Below, one piece after another: positions 1-6,602 of a stretch of DNA of 12,006 nt. A model generated the notes under the pieces. The model ran no database searches. It had not been told where the DNA came from and saw only the letters and a list, made by a program, of their open reading frames with translations. Position 1 is the first letter of the stretch; each line of letters begins with the position of its first letter. Both the position numbers and the translations under genes were made by a program. The stretch covers positions 9,392 through 21,397 of the forward strand of contig DAEV01000057.1 in assembly GCA_002509495.1 (NCBI GenBank), read 5' to 3'. Source of the DNA: Methanolinea sp. UBA473 (lineage in GTDB: Archaea; Halobacteriota; Methanomicrobia; Methanomicrobiales; Methanospirillaceae).

Positions 1-1588
1 TCATCTGTTCGACCTGGATCATCCCGAGCTGGTGGTTGTTGAGGACAACCACGACAACCGGGAGGCGGTATTTCACCGCCGTGACAAACTCCGCCATCGC
101 CATCGAGAATCCCCCGTCCCCGGTGATGCAGAACACAGGGCGATCGGGGTATGCCAGTTTTGCGGCAAGGGATGCAGGGAACGAAAAGCCCATCGACGCC
201 AGGTATCCGGACATCACGAACCGCTGGTGTTTCATCCGGAAGCTCCTCCCGAACCACCACTGGTTCTCCCCCACGTCGAGGGCGATGACCGCATCATCCG
301 GGATACAGTCCGAGAGCACCTTCATGATGAACGGTGGGCGGAGGGGGACGGCGCTGCCGTCTGCTTCCCTGTCACGCTGGGCATCCCATTCTTTCTTCAT
401 CCGGGCAATGGCCTCTTTCCGGGGCTCGTTTCTCTTTCCCGAAAGCAGCGGGAGGAGCCGTGGGAGGACGTGAACGCAATTACCGAAGAGACTGAACGAA
501 TGCGGATTCCTGCCCAGTTTGAGCGGATCGAGATCCACCTGGACCATGGGTTTCTCTTCGGGAACACCTGTGAATTTCGAGAAACCGACACCGAGGACGA
601 TGAGGAGGTCCGCCTCTTCGACAGATCGCCTCGCGAAGGGAGAACCGACATTCCCGAGGACACCGATCACCCACTCGTTCTCTTCGGGGAGGATCCCCTT
701 TGCCCGGAAGGTTGTGAGAATCGGGGCCTGGATCCTTTTCGCGATGTCTGACACCTCCTTGGCGGCAGCATATGCCCCCCAGCCGGCGAGGATGACCGGG
801 CTTTTCGCAGCGTTGATCCGGGCGGCCGCTTCCCGGAGAGTTGGATCCGGGGGAAGGATATCCTCATCGCTGACACAGGCTTCACGGGTGCAGAACTGTG
901 CAGACAGCGGCTCTTTCTGGATCGCGTTCGGGACCGAGAGCTGGGCAACGCCATGCCCGAGGATTGCGTACTTGAGAGCCCGGGTGAGGAGGAGGACTGC
1001 CGTCTGTTTGTCTGCCACGGTGTTGTTATACACGGTAATCGGCCGGAAATATGCATCCTGGTCGATCTCCTGGATCCCCCCGGATCCGGTATACTGGATC
1101 CCGGACTGGCCGTTTAAGGAGATCACCGATGCATGATCCTCCTTTGCATCGTAGAGACCGGTGGCGAGGTTGGTTGCCCCCGGGCCGGCGATCGTTAAAC
1201 AGGCAGCCATATTTCCGGTCAGCTTGTGGTAGGCGGAAGCCGCAAACGCCGCATTCTCTTCATGCCGGAAGGCGAAATACTGCATATCCGGGTTTTTCCG
1301 GATCGCGTCCAGGAGACCGAGCGACGAGGTGCCCGGGATCCCGAACACAAGGTGCACTCCCCAGGCAGCCAGTTCCGCGATCAGCACATCCGAGACGGTC
1401 GTTTCGGAATCTGCATGCGGGTCCTGTTCGGAGATTTTGCGGAACGCATCTTTCCCCGCACCGCAAACCGGGCAGGTCCAGTCGCCTGGAAGCTGTTCAA
1501 ACAGCATCCCTGCCGGTATGCCTGCATTGGCATCCCCAAGGGTCTCATCGTAAGTATACCCGCAGACGGTGCACCTCCACCGGGCCGT
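1..1588 (-). CDS. Rubredoxin-thiamine diphosphate enzyme fusion (pyruvate oxidase/acetolactate synthase-like), 3' end outside window
   Basis: 529 codons are visible; the C-terminus lies beyond the left edge. Residues 1-52 form a rubredoxin with the classic iron ligands C6, C9, C39 and C42 (CTVCGYTYDE and DWTCPVCGAGK). From about residue 62 a ThDP-dependent enzyme begins. The Pyr domain carries the catalytic glutamate E110 in RHEENAAFAA. The PP domain carries the ThDP/Mg2+ motif GDGG at 490-493, closing with NN at 517-518. The RHEE context and overall pattern resemble pyruvate oxidase more than biosynthetic acetolactate synthase, but substrate and FAD dependence cannot be read from the sequence. 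A fused rubredoxin suggests that electrons from 2-oxoacid decarboxylation pass to or from the iron centre (inference). No ATG, GTG or TTG lies between the in-frame stop (1607-1609) and the rubredoxin; ACG at 1586-1588 is the best start. An ATG at 1507 would delete C6 and C9. Confidence 0.87.
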
Positions 1589-1602
1589 CTTAAACCCCTC
1601 CT
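1586..1602 (-). promoter_or_regulatory. Strong Shine-Dalgarno followed by probable ACG start codon
   Basis: Read on the minus strand, AGGAGGGG (1602-1595) is followed by six bases and then ACG (1588-1586), which opens the frame A-R-W-R-C-T-V-C, a typical rubredoxin N-terminus. The reading frame is closed upstream by TAA at 1609-1607, and the six codons between contain no standard start. Either translation starts at ACG, or ATG was read as ACG in this sequence. Confidence 0.65.
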
Positions 1603-1624
1603 GGAATTAAAAAATGCATGAAAA

Positions 1625-1633
1625 ATGTTAAAC
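1625..1633 (-). promoter_or_regulatory. Putative archaeal TATA box for the rubredoxin-ThDP gene
   Basis: The minus strand reads GTTTAACAT. Transcription starting about 25 bases downstream would begin near 1604-1606, just before the Shine-Dalgarno at 1602-1595, giving a short leader consistent with the ACG start at 1588. This is a positional inference. Confidence 0.4.
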
Positions 1634-1636
1634 GCC

Positions 1637-1652
1637 GATCGGAACTCCGATC
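1637..1652. repeat. Perfect 7-bp inverted repeat upstream of the TATA box
   Basis: GATCGGA (1637-1643) and TCCGATC (1646-1652) are exact inverted copies separated by AC. The palindrome sits directly upstream of the putative TATA box at 1625-1633, where an archaeal activator or a repressor competing at the BRE would bind. The function is inferred. Confidence 0.45.
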
Positions 1653-1852
1653 CGCGATGGATCTCGATCCGGGAGTATCACGATGAGAGGACTGTATCTC
1701 CGGATTTTTCCGATCTTCCGTGGATTCGGTACGTACTGCAGGAACAGAGGGTCTTTTTCTCCCGGGTATCACGATCGGTGTACTCGCAGGAGCTCACATA
1801 ACGGCACCCGTTCTTTTCAATTTTTGTTACATGGTTTGTTGTATTTTCCCGG
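1653..1852. other. Intergenic spacer, no gene recognised
   Basis: This stretch lies between the upstream control region of the rubredoxin-ThDP gene and the stop codon of the SRPBCC gene. Short open frames occur on both strands, but none has a Shine-Dalgarno or recognisable composition. Near-copies of GATC-rich words (GGATCTCGATCC at about 1661-1672) lie next to the palindrome at 1637-1652. Nothing else is visible. Confidence 0.5.
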
Positions 1853-2371
1853 TCAGTCTGAGGTTTGCTCCTCGGCACGGGCCCTCAGCGCTTCATTCAT
1901 TTCATAAAATCCACGGGACGTTGCGTCTTTCAGCACCTTTTCGAAGAGGGGGAGGAGAAATCCGCTGAAGTATTCGCGCTGGGAAAAAAGGCTCCTCCCA
2001 CCTTCCAGGGCCTTGATCAGAAAGACATGCTCCCCGTCGAGCAGGCCCCGGACCAGGAAATGCCCGATCCATCGGAATTCAGAGAAAGGTTCGACGTTCC
2101 GCACTACCGGGCGTAGAATCATACCCCTCGCTCCCGGAGGTTTGAGAGATACGCGGAGACTCGCACCCACGGAGGCGGTGCCCCGGATCTCCCGGATGAA
2201 CGGATTCCAGCTTGGATATTGTGCAAAATCCATCAGGATCGTCCATATTTTTTCTGGCGGGGCACCGATCTCCGTCTGGCTGTATAACTCTGCTGAGCCG
2301 CCCGATTTTCTATATTCCGAAAAGCCCTGCCTCCTCTTTTCGGACACTGGCGAATCGGTGGTTTGTTCCAT
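1853..2371 (-). CDS. SRPBCC (START/polyketide cyclase-like) domain protein
   Basis: This is a small soluble protein of 172 residues. From about residue 29 it shows the SRPBCC helix-grip pattern: AELYSQTEIGAPPEKIW, then MDFAQYPSWNPF, which is the characteristic start of the family's first strand and helix pair. The middle strands follow (LRVSLKPPGARGM, FRWIGHFLVRGLLDGEHVF), and a long C-terminal helix ends the protein (LPLFEKVLKDATSRGFYEMNEAL). Family members bind hydrophobic ligands in an internal cavity; the ligand here is unknown. ATG at 2371 is chosen as start. A GTG at 2386 would add five residues but has no Shine-Dalgarno. The gene points the same way as the rubredoxin-ThDP gene, but 264 bases separate them and the latter seems to have its own promoter. 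Residues 1-28 are polar and probably disordered. Confidence 0.8.
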   Translation of the reverse strand: MEQTTDSPVSEKRRQGFSEYRKSGGSAELYSQTEIGAPPEKIWTILMDFAQYPSWNPFIREIRGTASVGASLRVSLKPPGARGMILRPVVRNVEPFSEFRWIGHFLVRGLLDGEHVFLIKALEGGRSLFSQREYFSGFLLPLFEKVLKDATSRGFYEMNEALRARAEEQTSD

Positions 2372-2493
2372 TGCCTGGTATCCCACATCGAAAGAGGACG
2401 ACTCTCATGTAAACTTATCCGGCTTTTGTCAAACTATGTTTCACAATTTGTGATTCAGGGAAGGGCCTTTACCATAGCGGTGCGAGGGAGGAA

Positions 2494-2509
2494 TACCCAT
2501 TCACGGGTA
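2494..2509. repeat. Inverted repeat in the SOD upstream region
   Basis: TACCC (2494-2498) and GGGTA (2505-2509) are exact inverted copies with a six-base spacer. The element lies 29-44 bases before the superoxide dismutase start, in the 150-bp divergent spacer shared with the SRPBCC gene. It could be an operator or a leader hairpin. It is short enough to occur by chance. Confidence 0.3.
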
Positions 2510-2537
2510 ATCCCGCAGCAGAGAGAGGTACTGAACC

Positions 2538-3155
2538 ATGGAAGCGAGCAAATTTTATTCCCTACCGAAGCTGCCCTACGAGTACAGCGCATTGGCGCCT
2601 TCCATCTCGGAAGAACAATTGAAACTGCACCACCAGAAGCACCACCAGGCGTATGTGAACGGGGCAAATGCGATTTTTGAAAAGTTTGACAAAGCAAGGA
2701 AGGAAAACTCGGACTTCGACGTGAAAGCAACATTGAAAGAGTTGTCGTTCCACGTCGGGGGATTCCGGCTCCACAACCACTTCTGGGAGAACCTGGCACC
2801 CGCAGGAAAGGGAGGCGGAGGAGTTCCCGGAGGAGAACTTGCAAAGGCATTGGATGCGGAGTTCGGCGGATTCGCCCGGTTTAAAAAGGAGTTCTCCCAG
2901 GCTGCCGTGAGTGCCGAGGGTTCAGGCTGGGCGGTACTGACCTTCTGCAAAAGAACGCAAAGACCCCTTATCATGCAGCTGGAGAAGCACAACGCGAATG
3001 TGATCCCTGGATACCCAGTCCTTCTCGTGCTGGATGTATGGGAGCATGCGTATTACCTCGATTACAAGAATGACCGGGCGAAATTTGTCGAATCCTTCTG
3101 GAACATCGTGAACTGGGACGAAGTACGGAAACGGTTCGATATGATGAAGAAATGA
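2538..3155 (+). CDS. sod: Superoxide dismutase [Fe/Mn]
   Basis: This cytoplasmic Fe/Mn-family superoxide dismutase disproportionates superoxide to oxygen and hydrogen peroxide. It has 205 residues, the usual length. The four metal ligands are visible: H31 (LKLHHQKHHQAYV), H79 (LHNHFWENL), D166 and H170 (LDVWEHAYYLDYKN). The second-shell tyrosine Y39 and the C-terminal FWNIVNWDEV signature are also present. H151 in the EKHNAN segment occupies the outer-sphere position where many Mn enzymes have Gln; archaeal and actinobacterial members commonly have His there. The metal therefore cannot be assigned. A glycine-rich stretch (GKGGGGVPGG, 90-99) joins the N- and C-terminal domains. A Shine-Dalgarno-like GAGAGAGGT (2521-2529) lies 8 bases before the ATG. 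In a methanogen its role is defence during oxygen exposure. Confidence 0.95.
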   Translation: MEASKFYSLPKLPYEYSALAPSISEEQLKLHHQKHHQAYVNGANAIFEKFDKARKENSDFDVKATLKELSFHVGGFRLHNHFWENLAPAGKGGGGVPGGELAKALDAEFGGFARFKKEFSQAAVSAEGSGWAVLTFCKRTQRPLIMQLEKHNANVIPGYPVLLVLDVWEHAYYLDYKNDRAKFVESFWNIVNWDEVRKRFDMMKK

Positions 3156-3285
3156 CGGAATTTGGAACCCTCCGGGACTATTGGCCCGGTCCCGCAGGGG
3201 TGCGGACAGATGACAATCAGAGGGAGTGCACGGAACAGAACGAATTCACCAGTCCAGGGAAAGGGAATACAGGAGTGAACCAGGG

Positions 3286-3630
3286 ATGCTGACAACGACC
3301 CGGGATCGCCTGGAACAATTCCGGAAGGAACAGGGGATCGAGGTCACAGCACAGGACCTGGTGACCTACTGGGTGATCACAGTACAGTTCCCGGACAGGT
3401 ACGACAGCCTGCATCACGTGCACAGGCCGAAAAAATACATCATGTCCAGGTATGACGGAGGCAATGTCCTGGTCTTACCCTACCCCCAGCGATCGGACAA
3501 CTACCTCATCGAACACTGGGGAGTGATGAGGACCTTTGACGATTTCGTGGAGACTGCCCTCGCACGGATCCTCGAAGATATGGAAGAATCGGACCGGGGA
3601 ATAGAGGAGGGATGCGGGGCCTTCGGCTGA
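3286..3630 (+). CDS. Conserved-looking hypothetical protein, 114 residues
   Basis: I do not recognise the family. The protein is soluble, with no membrane segment or signal peptide. It opens with a charged helix (TTTRDRLEQFRKEQGIEVTA), then a hydrophobic strand (LVTYWVITVQF), an aromatic and His-rich loop (DRYDSLHHVHRPKKY), a second strand (GNVLVLPYPQ) and an acidic C-terminal helix (FDDFVETALARILEDMEESD). ATG at 3286 is preferred because AGGAG at 3271-3275 lies 10 bases upstream. An in-frame ATG at 3226 would add 20 polar residues and lacks such a site. The gene is the first of a closely packed plus-strand series reaching to 5288, and its 3' end overlaps the next gene if that gene starts at 3612. 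Confidence 0.65.
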   Translation: MLTTTRDRLEQFRKEQGIEVTAQDLVTYWVITVQFPDRYDSLHHVHRPKKYIMSRYDGGNVLVLPYPQRSDNYLIEHWGVMRTFDDFVETALARILEDMEESDRGIEEGCGAFG

Positions 3631-3968
3631 TCCCGGGGTCCCTTTTGAGCATGGCTGCATCCACCTTACCACCGTCTTCGGTGACCATCCTGACGGTTCT
3701 TGATTCCGGCGCAGGAATGTCGCACAAGGATCTCGTGAAAATGACACGACTCAGCCCGTTCACCGTGCGGTATGGACTGAAAAAACTCAAAGAACAGCGA
3801 CTCGTGATTGAAAAGATGAACATGCGGGATATGCGCGAGATCATTTACCTTAACAGGGTGCTACCGGGATCCTGTGCCGGGAAGAACCACTATTCCGGTT
3901 GCGGGGATCCGGAAGAATTCGTACCAGTAACGGGACCGGACAAAAACTCACAGAGAGAAATGGAGTGA
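3612..3968 (+). CDS. Winged helix-turn-helix (MarR-like) transcriptional regulator
   Basis: This is a small DNA-binding protein of 118 residues at most. Its core is a winged helix: LPPSSVTILTVLDSG (helix 1), MSHKDLVKMTRLS (helix 2), PFTVRYGLKKLKEQRLV (recognition helix) and IEKMNMRDMREIIYL (wing). This pattern is common among single-domain MarR-like regulators of methanogens. The C-terminal tail (about residue 85 on) is polar with two cysteines and no known domain. The start is uncertain. ATG 3612 follows TAGAGGAGGG with almost no spacing and overlaps the previous gene by 19 bases. ATG 3651 would begin just before the winged helix but lacks a good Shine-Dalgarno. Its stop codon overlaps the ribosome site of the DUF6448 gene, so the two are probably translated from one message. 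It may regulate its own cluster. Confidence 0.75.
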   Translation: MRGLRLIPGSLLSMAASTLPPSSVTILTVLDSGAGMSHKDLVKMTRLSPFTVRYGLKKLKEQRLVIEKMNMRDMREIIYLNRVLPGSCAGKNHYSGCGDPEEFVPVTGPDKNSQREME

Positions 3969-3974
3969 TTCCCA

Positions 3975-4502
3975 ATGCCGCCACATTGCGATACCAGGGA
4001 CGGCCCGGTCGTCAGGGCAGCAAAAAAAGCCCTGGAGACCGGGAATCTCAACTATGTCCTGATCTGGATACCGGACGCATCCGCGAACGAGTTAAAAGAG
4101 GTGTTTAAGAAATCGCTGCGTGCGAGGAAAGCCGGGAACGACGCACAGGAGGTTGCGGATGACTGGTTCTTCGAGACCGCGATCCGCCTTCACCGGGCCG
4201 GAGAAGGGGCGCCGTATACCGGCATGAAACCGGCGGGGCTCTCCGAGGGGCCCGTCGTGCCCCGAGCCGAACGAGCGATCGAAACCGGAGATCCGGAAGA
4301 GACGATCGGCTTTATCGTAAACACCGTAAAAGACGACCTCAATCATCGCTTCCACCACGTGATGGAGAAGAAAAAGTATGACGTGGACGATGTTGCGGCC
4401 GGCAGGGAGTTCGTTGCCGCTTTTATCGGCTGGGTCGTCTATTCCCATCACCTGTACGAGTACGTGAAAGGAGGCGGAGGCCATGCCGGGCACCACGGCT
4501 GA
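3975..4502 (+). CDS. DUF6448 family protein with His-rich C-terminus
   Basis: The 175-residue protein matches the pattern I associate with DUF6448. It opens MPPHCDTRDGPVVRAAKKAL and later repeats the idea with GLSEGPVVPRAERAIETGDPE (about 89-109), so it appears to be an internally duplicated alpha-helical protein. His residues recur (H4, FHHVME at about 125-130, YSHHLYEYV) and the tail ends GGGGHAGHHG, suggesting metal binding; this is inference, since the family has no assigned biochemical role that I can name. GGAGTGA (3962-3968) precedes the ATG by six bases and overlaps the upstream stop codon, a translational-coupling arrangement. The 3' end overlaps the next gene by 20 bases if that gene begins at 4483. 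Confidence 0.8.
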   Translation: MPPHCDTRDGPVVRAAKKALETGNLNYVLIWIPDASANELKEVFKKSLRARKAGNDAQEVADDWFFETAIRLHRAGEGAPYTGMKPAGLSEGPVVPRAERAIETGDPEETIGFIVNTVKDDLNHRFHHVMEKKKYDVDDVAAGREFVAAFIGWVVYSHHLYEYVKGGGGHAGHHG

Positions 4503-5067
4503 AAGGAGGTCGATCACCAGGAATTTGTCCCGGACGGGCCGGATGAACCACTATGAATGCATGGTCTGCGGGTATACCTACGATACTGCGTACGAGGCAC
4601 TTGTGCACAGGTATTCCTCCGAATCTCTCACGGGGCTCTGCCCGGATGACTGGGCTTTCTGTCCGGACTGCGGGGCCGAAAAGAACCCGGAATATGAAGG
4701 TGCGGGAATGATCCGGATAAAACGTATCTACGACAAACCTGACGACGGGGATGGAGTACGAATCCTGGTGGAACGGTTGTGGCCGAGGGGCATGAAGAAG
4801 GAACGTGCGAAGATCGATCTCTGGATGCACGACCTGGGCGCAAGCACGGAACTCCGGAGATGGTTCGGTCACGACCCTGAGAAATGGGAGGAGTTCCAGG
4901 AAAAGTATTTCCTTGAACTTTCGAACAGGCCGAAGGTGATCCGGGAGCTCATCGATCTGATCCGCGAGAAACCCGCGGTTACCTTCCTTTATGCTGCACA
5001 CGACGAAGAGCATAACAATGCCGTGGCATTGAAAAAATACCTGGAACTGAACGCACGGGAACCATGA
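4483..5067 (+). CDS. Rubredoxin-like domain fused to DUF488 (YeaO-like) protein
   Basis: Two domains are visible. Counted from the internal Met at 4543, residues 4-52 are rubredoxin-like (YECMVCGYTYD ... DDWAFCPDCGAEK) with C6, C9, C40 and C43. Residues 56-170 match DUF488 of the YeaO type: RIKRIYDKPDDGDGVRILVE, RLWPRGMKK, then the C-terminal TFLYAAHDEEHNNAVALKKYL. Standalone YeaO-like proteins are about 115-120 residues. The catalytic role of DUF488 is unknown. The rubredoxin is unusual: the second Cys pair has one extra residue (W-A-F-C instead of W-x-C), and the usual proline/glycine-rich loop is replaced. Starts at 4483 (behind AAAGGAGG at 4467-4474), TTG 4525 and ATG 4543 are all possible; the first 20 residues are polar. 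The stop overlaps the ferredoxin start (ATGA). Confidence 0.85.
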   Translation: MPGTTAERRSITRNLSRTGRMNHYECMVCGYTYDTAYEALVHRYSSESLTGLCPDDWAFCPDCGAEKNPEYEGAGMIRIKRIYDKPDDGDGVRILVERLWPRGMKKERAKIDLWMHDLGASTELRRWFGHDPEKWEEFQEKYFLELSNRPKVIRELIDLIREKPAVTFLYAAHDEEHNNAVALKKYLELNAREP

Positions 5068-5288
5068 AAGTAGCAATTGACAGGATCAACTGCGTGAACT
5101 GCGGCACTTGCTGGGAGGTATGCCCGGGATTTTTCGAACAGAACCCCGACGACTCCTTTTCCCAGGTGATCGAACGATTCAGGGTCGACGGAAAGATCGC
5201 TGAGGGGATCCCCCCGGAGGAGATGGAAACATGCGCTGCGGATGCTGCCACCCTGTGTCCTGCCTCGGTGATCTCGATCGAGGGGTGA
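5064..5288 (+). CDS. [4Fe-4S] ferredoxin, single-cluster type
   Basis: The 74-residue cytoplasmic electron carrier has C10-x2-C13-x2-C16-x3-C20-P in its N-terminal half and C57-x7-C65-P near its end. By analogy with Pyrococcus/Thermotoga-type ferredoxins, C10, C13, C16 and C65 would hold one [4Fe-4S] cluster, and C20 with C57 would correspond to the disulfide pair of those proteins. A second cluster is not supported, because the C-terminal CxxCxxC motif is missing. The insertion between the halves (SQVIERFRVDGKIAEGIPPEE) resembles that of other archaeal ferredoxins. The start overlaps the stop of the rubredoxin-DUF488 gene by ATGA, so the two are co-translated and could be redox partners (inference). 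It appears to be the last gene of the 3286-5288 cluster. Confidence 0.92.
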   Translation: MKVAIDRINCVNCGTCWEVCPGFFEQNPDDSFSQVIERFRVDGKIAEGIPPEEMETCAADAATLCPASVISIEG

Positions 5289-5742
5289 AGACGAGAATTC
5301 ACGAAAAGACCAGGAAAGCTGGAGAGTGGAATCGGGACGGGGATGCGGGGATAAAAAAAGAAGAGGGGTTACGGCCTGGTTGTTGACGCACATACGCCTG
5401 GTGCTGTCCTTGACAAGACAAGAAAAATCTACTGACTTTTTACAATTTTGATAATTGGAAAAATTGATCCTGAAAGGACTGATGAATCCTCCTGACCCAT
5501 CATGTAGTAAACAGGACACACACTCGATTGTGTTTTGGGATATTTGGAAACGAGCAACCTAAGTCAATCGCTATGTCGAGGAGCCGGTGAATGTCTTCGA
5601 GGGTTGCAATACCGGCTGGTGAAGGGGAAGAACCTGGAAAAAGGAGTGAGTGAAAGCAGACCTGAAACTCTTCGTTTTCACTTTCAATGCTCACGAGAAA
5701 AGATTAAAACTACCCTTTCCCCGACATCAGCATGAATTATTC
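5289..5742. other. Intergenic region with possible terminator tract
   Basis: No convincing gene is present. A purine-rich tract (about 5351-5367) is followed by an AT-rich section with TTTTT at 5437-5441 and TTTTG soon after, a plausible archaeal oligo-T terminator for the ferredoxin cluster. An AAGGAGTGA at 5641-5649 stands directly before a GTG (5650) that is in frame with the next gene. Base composition shifts from GC-rich to AT-rich across this stretch. Confidence 0.4.
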
Positions 5743-6033
5743 ATGACAAACCTGGAAGACCCCGATCCCGGATATGAAGGATGCAAGTTTCTACAGTGGA
5801 TAAAAAAGAGGGGAAACATAAGGTCTTTCCGGGAATGCAAGTTAAAAACACAGGAAATTGGATTCGATATCAAACCCTTCATGAAAAGGATGCACCCCGA
5901 TTATATCGGGATATTCAAAACAGGCGATGGGCAAACGGTGATTTCTCTCAATGACATTCCATGGGCAGATCGATGGATGCATCTCTATGATCTTGAGATT
6001 CCCCATCATCGCCACTGGAAAAAATTGAAATAA
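5743..6033 (+). CDS. Hypothetical protein, about 96 residues
   Basis: I do not recognise the family. The protein is small, soluble and basic, with aromatic and His-rich segments. It opens with an acidic stretch (MTNLEDPDPGYEGCKFLQWI), then FRECKLKTQEIGFDIKPFMK, MHPDYIGIFKTGDGQTVI (strand-like) and a C-terminal DIPWADRWMHLYDLEIPHHRHW. No metal-binding or catalytic signature is complete. ATG at 5743 is preferred: a weak TATA-like GATTAAAAC (5702-5710) would give a nearly leaderless message. The frame is open to GTG 5650, which follows AAGGAG by three bases and would add 31 residues. The N-terminus MTNLEDPD resembles MTNMREPD of the next gene, which may be coincidence. Its stop codon lies inside the putative TATA box of the downstream operon. 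Confidence 0.6.
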   Translation: MTNLEDPDPGYEGCKFLQWIKKRGNIRSFRECKLKTQEIGFDIKPFMKRMHPDYIGIFKTGDGQTVISLNDIPWADRWMHLYDLEIPHHRHWKKLK

Positions 6034-6038
6034 ATATT
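6031..6038 (+). promoter_or_regulatory. Putative TATA box of the winged-helix/DUF3467 operon
   Basis: TAAATATT is preceded by the purine-rich BRE-like TTGAAA and overlaps the TAA stop of the upstream gene. Transcription would begin near 6060, leaving a leader of about 30-40 bases before GTG 6092 or ATG 6101. The assignment is by position and composition only. Confidence 0.45.
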
Positions 6039-6091
6039 TCAATAATAGAAACAATTATTACAATCATACACCTACACACATCACAATAGAA

Positions 6092-6601
6092 GTGACCAAT
6101 ATGAGGGAACCAGACCTTCCAAAACTGCCGGAATCCAGGGAAGACCACCTTACAAAACCCTATGGCGGGCTCTTCGGTTCAAGCGTGCTAGCACAGGTAG
6201 TAGAAGAAATCGTTTCGGACCCGACTATGGACTACCGCCCGGGATACCTCGAAGAGCTTACCGGAGCGTCTGCGCCACCCATCCGCGAAGCGCTCGCAAC
6301 CCTGGTAGATCTTGGACTTCTCTCCAAGCTTGGACGAACGGGGAGGCATCCGGTTTACAGGGTGAATGTGGCATCCAAAAAATTTGCAGCACTTTCCCTT
6401 CTTTCTTACGCGATCCTGGATGATAGGGATGGAACAGACTGCATGGACGAGGCGGTCTATGATTATTACTCGAACGTTGTCCGGGAAAAATACGAACCGA
6501 TCGCTATTGCGGCTACTTCGCACTTCACTGCGGGATCCCATCTGCCGGGGCCAATCAACATTGTAGATTTAGGAAGAGGCACTTATTCGGCAGAGGTGTA
6601 A
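6092..6601 (+). CDS. Winged helix-turn-helix transcriptional regulator
   Basis: The 169-residue protein has a winged helix at about residues 32-92: VLAQVVEEIVSDP (helix 1), GYLEELTGAS (helix 2), PPIREALATLVDLGLL (recognition helix), then a wing ending GRHPVYRVN. After it comes a helical stretch (KKFAALSLLSYAILDDRDGTDCMDEAVYDYY) and a C-terminal half without a recognised ligand domain. It is probably a DNA-binding regulator whose target may be local. GTG 6092 is given as start, but ATG 6101 (three codons later) is equally likely; neither has a Shine-Dalgarno. The gene is followed after one base by the DUF3467 gene, so they form an operon. Confidence 0.75.
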   Translation: MTNMREPDLPKLPESREDHLTKPYGGLFGSSVLAQVVEEIVSDPTMDYRPGYLEELTGASAPPIREALATLVDLGLLSKLGRTGRHPVYRVNVASKKFAALSLLSYAILDDRDGTDCMDEAVYDYYSNVVREKYEPIAIAATSHFTAGSHLPGPINIVDLGRGTYSAEV

Positions 6602-6602
6602 C

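Noticed and set aside
32..1136. Long plus-strand open frames (for example 32-751 and 519-1136)
   Set aside because: They lie opposite the rubredoxin-ThDP gene and are Arg/Pro-rich without domains; they are antisense shadows of a clear gene in GC-rich DNA.
3172..3189. CCGGG/CCCGG hairpin after the SOD gene as a terminator
   Set aside because: It has five pairs only and no following T tract; archaeal terminators depend on oligo-T.
5471..5495. C/D box-like words (CTGATGA followed by CCTGA)
   Set aside because: Only about five bases separate the boxes, too short for an archaeal guide RNA, and no second box pair is placed correctly.
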